NCBI GenBank assembly: GCA_025458545.1 | Contig: JALOSH010000057.1 | Location: 1 to 9,306, forward strand | Length of the DNA stretch: 9,306 bases | From: Hydrogenophaga sp. | Lineage (GTDB): Bacteria > Pseudomonadota > Gammaproteobacteria > Burkholderiales > Burkholderiaceae | Reading direction: 5' to 3' | Shown: piece by piece, positions 6,463 to 9,306 of the stretch | How the letters are laid out: the number at the start of each line of letters is the position of its first letter | Numbering within the stretch: the first letter of the stretch is position 1 | The notes under the pieces: model-generated | What the model was told of the DNA's origin: nothing | Seen by the model: the letters and a program-made list of their open reading frames with translations, nothing else | Database searches by the model: none | Translations under genes and position numbers: made by a program

Positions 6463-6795
6463 ATGCGCTGGATCAAGCCTGGTATACGCCACAGCATCTC
6501 GGCCCTGTTGGGCAGTGAGGTGCGAAAGGATTCGCCCGAAGCCCTGGAGCCTGTGCGCCAGGCCATGCTGGCAGCCCTCGGCGAGGCCGGTGCTGAAAAG
6601 AACCCCCGCCTCAAACACCGCCTGATGTACCTGCACGATGCTCACGCTCTCTGGTATGCCCGTTCCGAAATGGTCAGCGTGCTCAGCAGCCTGCACGGCG
6701 AAGCCAAAGCGGTGGACACGGTGATCGGTCTGTCTCCCGTCTTCCAGGGTTTGCTGCCCAAGAGCTTGATGGATTCCTGCCGCATGCGCCGCTGA
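6463..6795 (+). CDS. Small hypothetical protein (110 residues)
   Basis: I do not recognise this protein. The ATG at 6463 is preceded by GAGG at 6451-6454 with 8-base spacing, a good ribosome binding site, and the frame shows the strong G/C third-position preference of the neighbouring genes, so it is probably real. The same frame is open upstream, but only weak TTG-type starts are available there. The protein is basic at both ends (MRWIKPGIRH..., ...SCRMRR), has no signal peptide or membrane segment, and looks mostly alpha-helical. A central block with several His and aromatic residues (about 48-65, KHRLMYLHDAHALWYARS) is followed by an amphipathic stretch. It stands alone: divergent from the FHA-cyclase and convergent with ldcA. 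Function cannot be assigned from sequence. Confidence 0.72.
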   Translation: MRWIKPGIRHSISALLGSEVRKDSPEALEPVRQAMLAALGEAGAEKNPRLKHRLMYLHDAHALWYARSEMVSVLSSLHGEAKAVDTVIGLSPVFQGLLPKSLMDSCRMRR

Positions 6796-6804
6796 GCCCA
6801 GCGG

Positions 6805-6831
6805 CCGGCCCGGCGCCAGGTGCCGGACCGG
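6805..6831. terminator. Bidirectional GC hairpin between the small ORF and ldcA
   Basis: CCGG (6805-6808), a mismatch base, and CCGGC (6810-6814) pair with GCCGG (6822-6826), a mismatch base, and CCGG (6828-6831) around a 7-base loop. The hairpin fills most of the 42-base gap between two converging genes, the usual place for a shared terminator. No T run follows on either side, so it is only terminator-like. Confidence 0.42.
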
Positions 6832-6837
6832 TGCCTG

Positions 6838-7779
6838 TCATCCCCAGAACACCAGCGCATCTCTGCCCTGCACCAGCAGTTCCACCTTGTGCCCCACGGG
6901 CAGCATCACCTTGGTGGGCACGTGACCAAAAGGCAGCCCGGTGAGCACAGGCGTGCGGGTTTTGCTGCGCAGCCAGTCCACGACCGTTGACAGCTTGAAA
7001 CCCCGATCGTGCGGCACCGTCTTGAAGCGGTTGAACGATCCCAGCAACACCGCCTTCTGTTCGCCCAGAATGCCCGCGTGCAACAACTGCGTGAGCTGGC
7101 GCTCGATCCGGTAAGGGTGCTCGTTCACGTCTTCCAGAAACAGGATGCCACCCTTGACCCGTGGCAGCCAGGGCGTGCCCACCAGCGAACACAACACCGT
7201 GAGGTTGCCGCCCCACAGGGTGGCGTTGCGAACGTTCAGGATGGCTGAGTCGGGCGAATCGCTCTTGGAGCGCGCCAACAAGGGCAGCAGATCGGCCTTG
7301 GGCAACTGCCAGCCCGAGCCCTCGCCCTGGCCGCAGGCGAGGTCCTGGAAACAAGCCTCCATGATGTCGTCGGGCGTCTCTTGGGTGCCGAAATCTTCGC
7401 CGACAGCCGGGCCTGCCCAGGTGACCGCACCGGTCTTGGCCAGCAGCGCGCACTGCAAGGCGGTGAAATCGCTCAGGCCCGCGAATTGGGTGCCGCTGGC
7501 GATCGCTTTGGCGATCTTTTTGTAGGGCAGCTCCGGCAGGATGCGCGTCAGTCCGTAACCCCCGCGTGAGATCAGCGCCAGGTCGGCGCCACTGGCCGCC
7601 GCTCGCGTGATGGCCGCCACACGGGTGGCGTCGTCGCCTGCGAACCGCATGTGGCTGCTGAGCGCTGCTTCGTCGATCTCGACTTCGTGACCCAAGTGTT
7701 GCAAACGCTTCACGCCGCGTCGAAAGGCGGCTTTGTCGCGCACCGCGCTGGAGGGAGAGTAGATGTAGATGTGGCTCAT
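6838..7779 (-). CDS. ldcA: LD-carboxypeptidase (muramoyltetrapeptide carboxypeptidase), peptidase family S66
   Basis: This 313-residue serine peptidase removes the terminal D-Ala from muropeptide tetrapeptides during cytoplasmic murein recycling. The S66 catalytic triad is recognisable: Ser103 in GLSDFTAL, Glu216 in LFLEDVNEHPYR, and His286 in GLPFGHVP. Order and spacing are close to the Ser115/Glu217/His285 triad of the Pseudomonas enzyme. The SRGGYGLTRIL motif at 71-81 and the GGNLTVL motif at 190-196 are also family hallmarks. There is no signal peptide, in line with a cytosolic enzyme. I chose the ATG at 7779 because MSHIYIYSPS begins the first beta strand directly; an upstream in-frame TTG at 7866 would overlap the preceding gene. 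No clear Shine-Dalgarno sequence precedes it. It lies 28 bases after the tadA fusion stop and is probably expressed from the same transcript by readthrough or coupling. Length matches the family. Confidence 0.93.
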   Translation of the reverse strand: MSHIYIYSPSSAVRDKAAFRRGVKRLQHLGHEVEIDEAALSSHMRFAGDDATRVAAITRAAASGADLALISRGGYGLTRILPELPYKKIAKAIASGTQFAGLSDFTALQCALLAKTGAVTWAGPAVGEDFGTQETPDDIMEACFQDLACGQGEGSGWQLPKADLLPLLARSKSDSPDSAILNVRNATLWGGNLTVLCSLVGTPWLPRVKGGILFLEDVNEHPYRIERQLTQLLHAGILGEQKAVLLGSFNRFKTVPHDRGFKLSTVVDWLRSKTRTPVLTGLPFGHVPTKVMLPVGHKVELLVQGRDALVFWG

Positions 7780-7807
7780 GGAGAAAACCGGATGGCGTTG
7801 CGTCGGA

Positions 7808-9193
<1,386 letters not shown>

Positions 9194-9218
9194 TCATTAA
9201 ACGATGGGCTGCAGAAAA

Positions 9219-9306
9219 TCACTCCCACTCGATGGTGGCCGGCGGCTTGGAGCTCACGTCGTAGGTCACGCGGTTGATGCCACGCACCTCGTTGATGATG
9301 CGGCTG
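9219..9306 (-). CDS. guaA: GMP synthase (glutamine-hydrolysing), C-terminal end
   Basis: The last 29 codons of a gene entering from the right edge encode RIINEVRGINRVTYDVSSK followed by PPATIEWE and a TGA stop at 9221-9219. This is the highly conserved C-terminal dimerisation-domain tail of GuaA, which aminates XMP to GMP. The rest lies outside the window. The tadA fusion begins 37 bases downstream with no terminator hairpin seen between, so guaA, tadA and ldcA probably form one transcript. Confidence 0.9.
   Translation of the reverse strand, partial: SRIINEVRGINRVTYDVSSKPPATIEWE

Noticed and set aside
6683..7453. A 256-codon - strand frame overlapping ldcA and the small ORF
   Set aside because: It has shadow composition and no motif, and conflicts with the clear S66 peptidase frame.

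Overview
The window looks like chromosomal DNA of a GC-rich betaproteobacterium, most likely of the Comamonadaceae (Hydrogenophaga/Rhodoferax/Acidovorax-like). This is inferred from strong G/C third-position bias, a tripartite-tricarboxylate (Tct-type) permease, and the order guaA, tadA, ldcA. Nothing in it looks like a phage, transposon, CRISPR array, rRNA or tRNA gene. It reads as ordinary core or near-core chromosome with a few unusual proteins.

Left part, + strand: the 3' end of a TctA-type permease gene (1-531) ends in a clear intrinsic terminator (551-581). A 233-base gap follows, with an AT-rich island and a candidate -10 box. Next is a tight five-gene operon (815-5065): a lipoprotein solute-binding protein, two HisQ/HisM-type permeases, a zinc-dependent M14/AstE-ASPA-like deacylase, and a HisP-type ATPase. 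The gene order matches aotJQMOP, the Pseudomonas arginine/ornithine importer, including an amidohydrolase-like gene between aotM and aotP. The conserved binding residues in the solute-binding protein point to a basic amino acid (Arg/Orn/Lys/His) or a derivative. The argR regulator that follows aotP in Pseudomonas is not found here.

Middle: a class III adenylate cyclase with a C-terminal FHA domain (5126-6073, - strand) converges on the transporter operon. It is divergent, across a 389-base gap, from a small unrecognised 110-residue ORF on the + strand (6463-6795).

Right part, - strand: the 3' end of guaA (9306-9219), then tadA, then ldcA, probably co-transcribed in that order. The tadA frame runs without a stop into a complete haloalkane-dehalogenase-like alpha/beta hydrolase, giving a 457-residue TadA-dehalogenase fusion with all recognisable catalytic residues of both halves. 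This fusion is the most striking item in the window. The deacylase embedded in the amino acid importer and the FHA-cyclase next to a small unknown gene are the next most interesting. I do not see convincing evidence of a wholly new multi-gene system.
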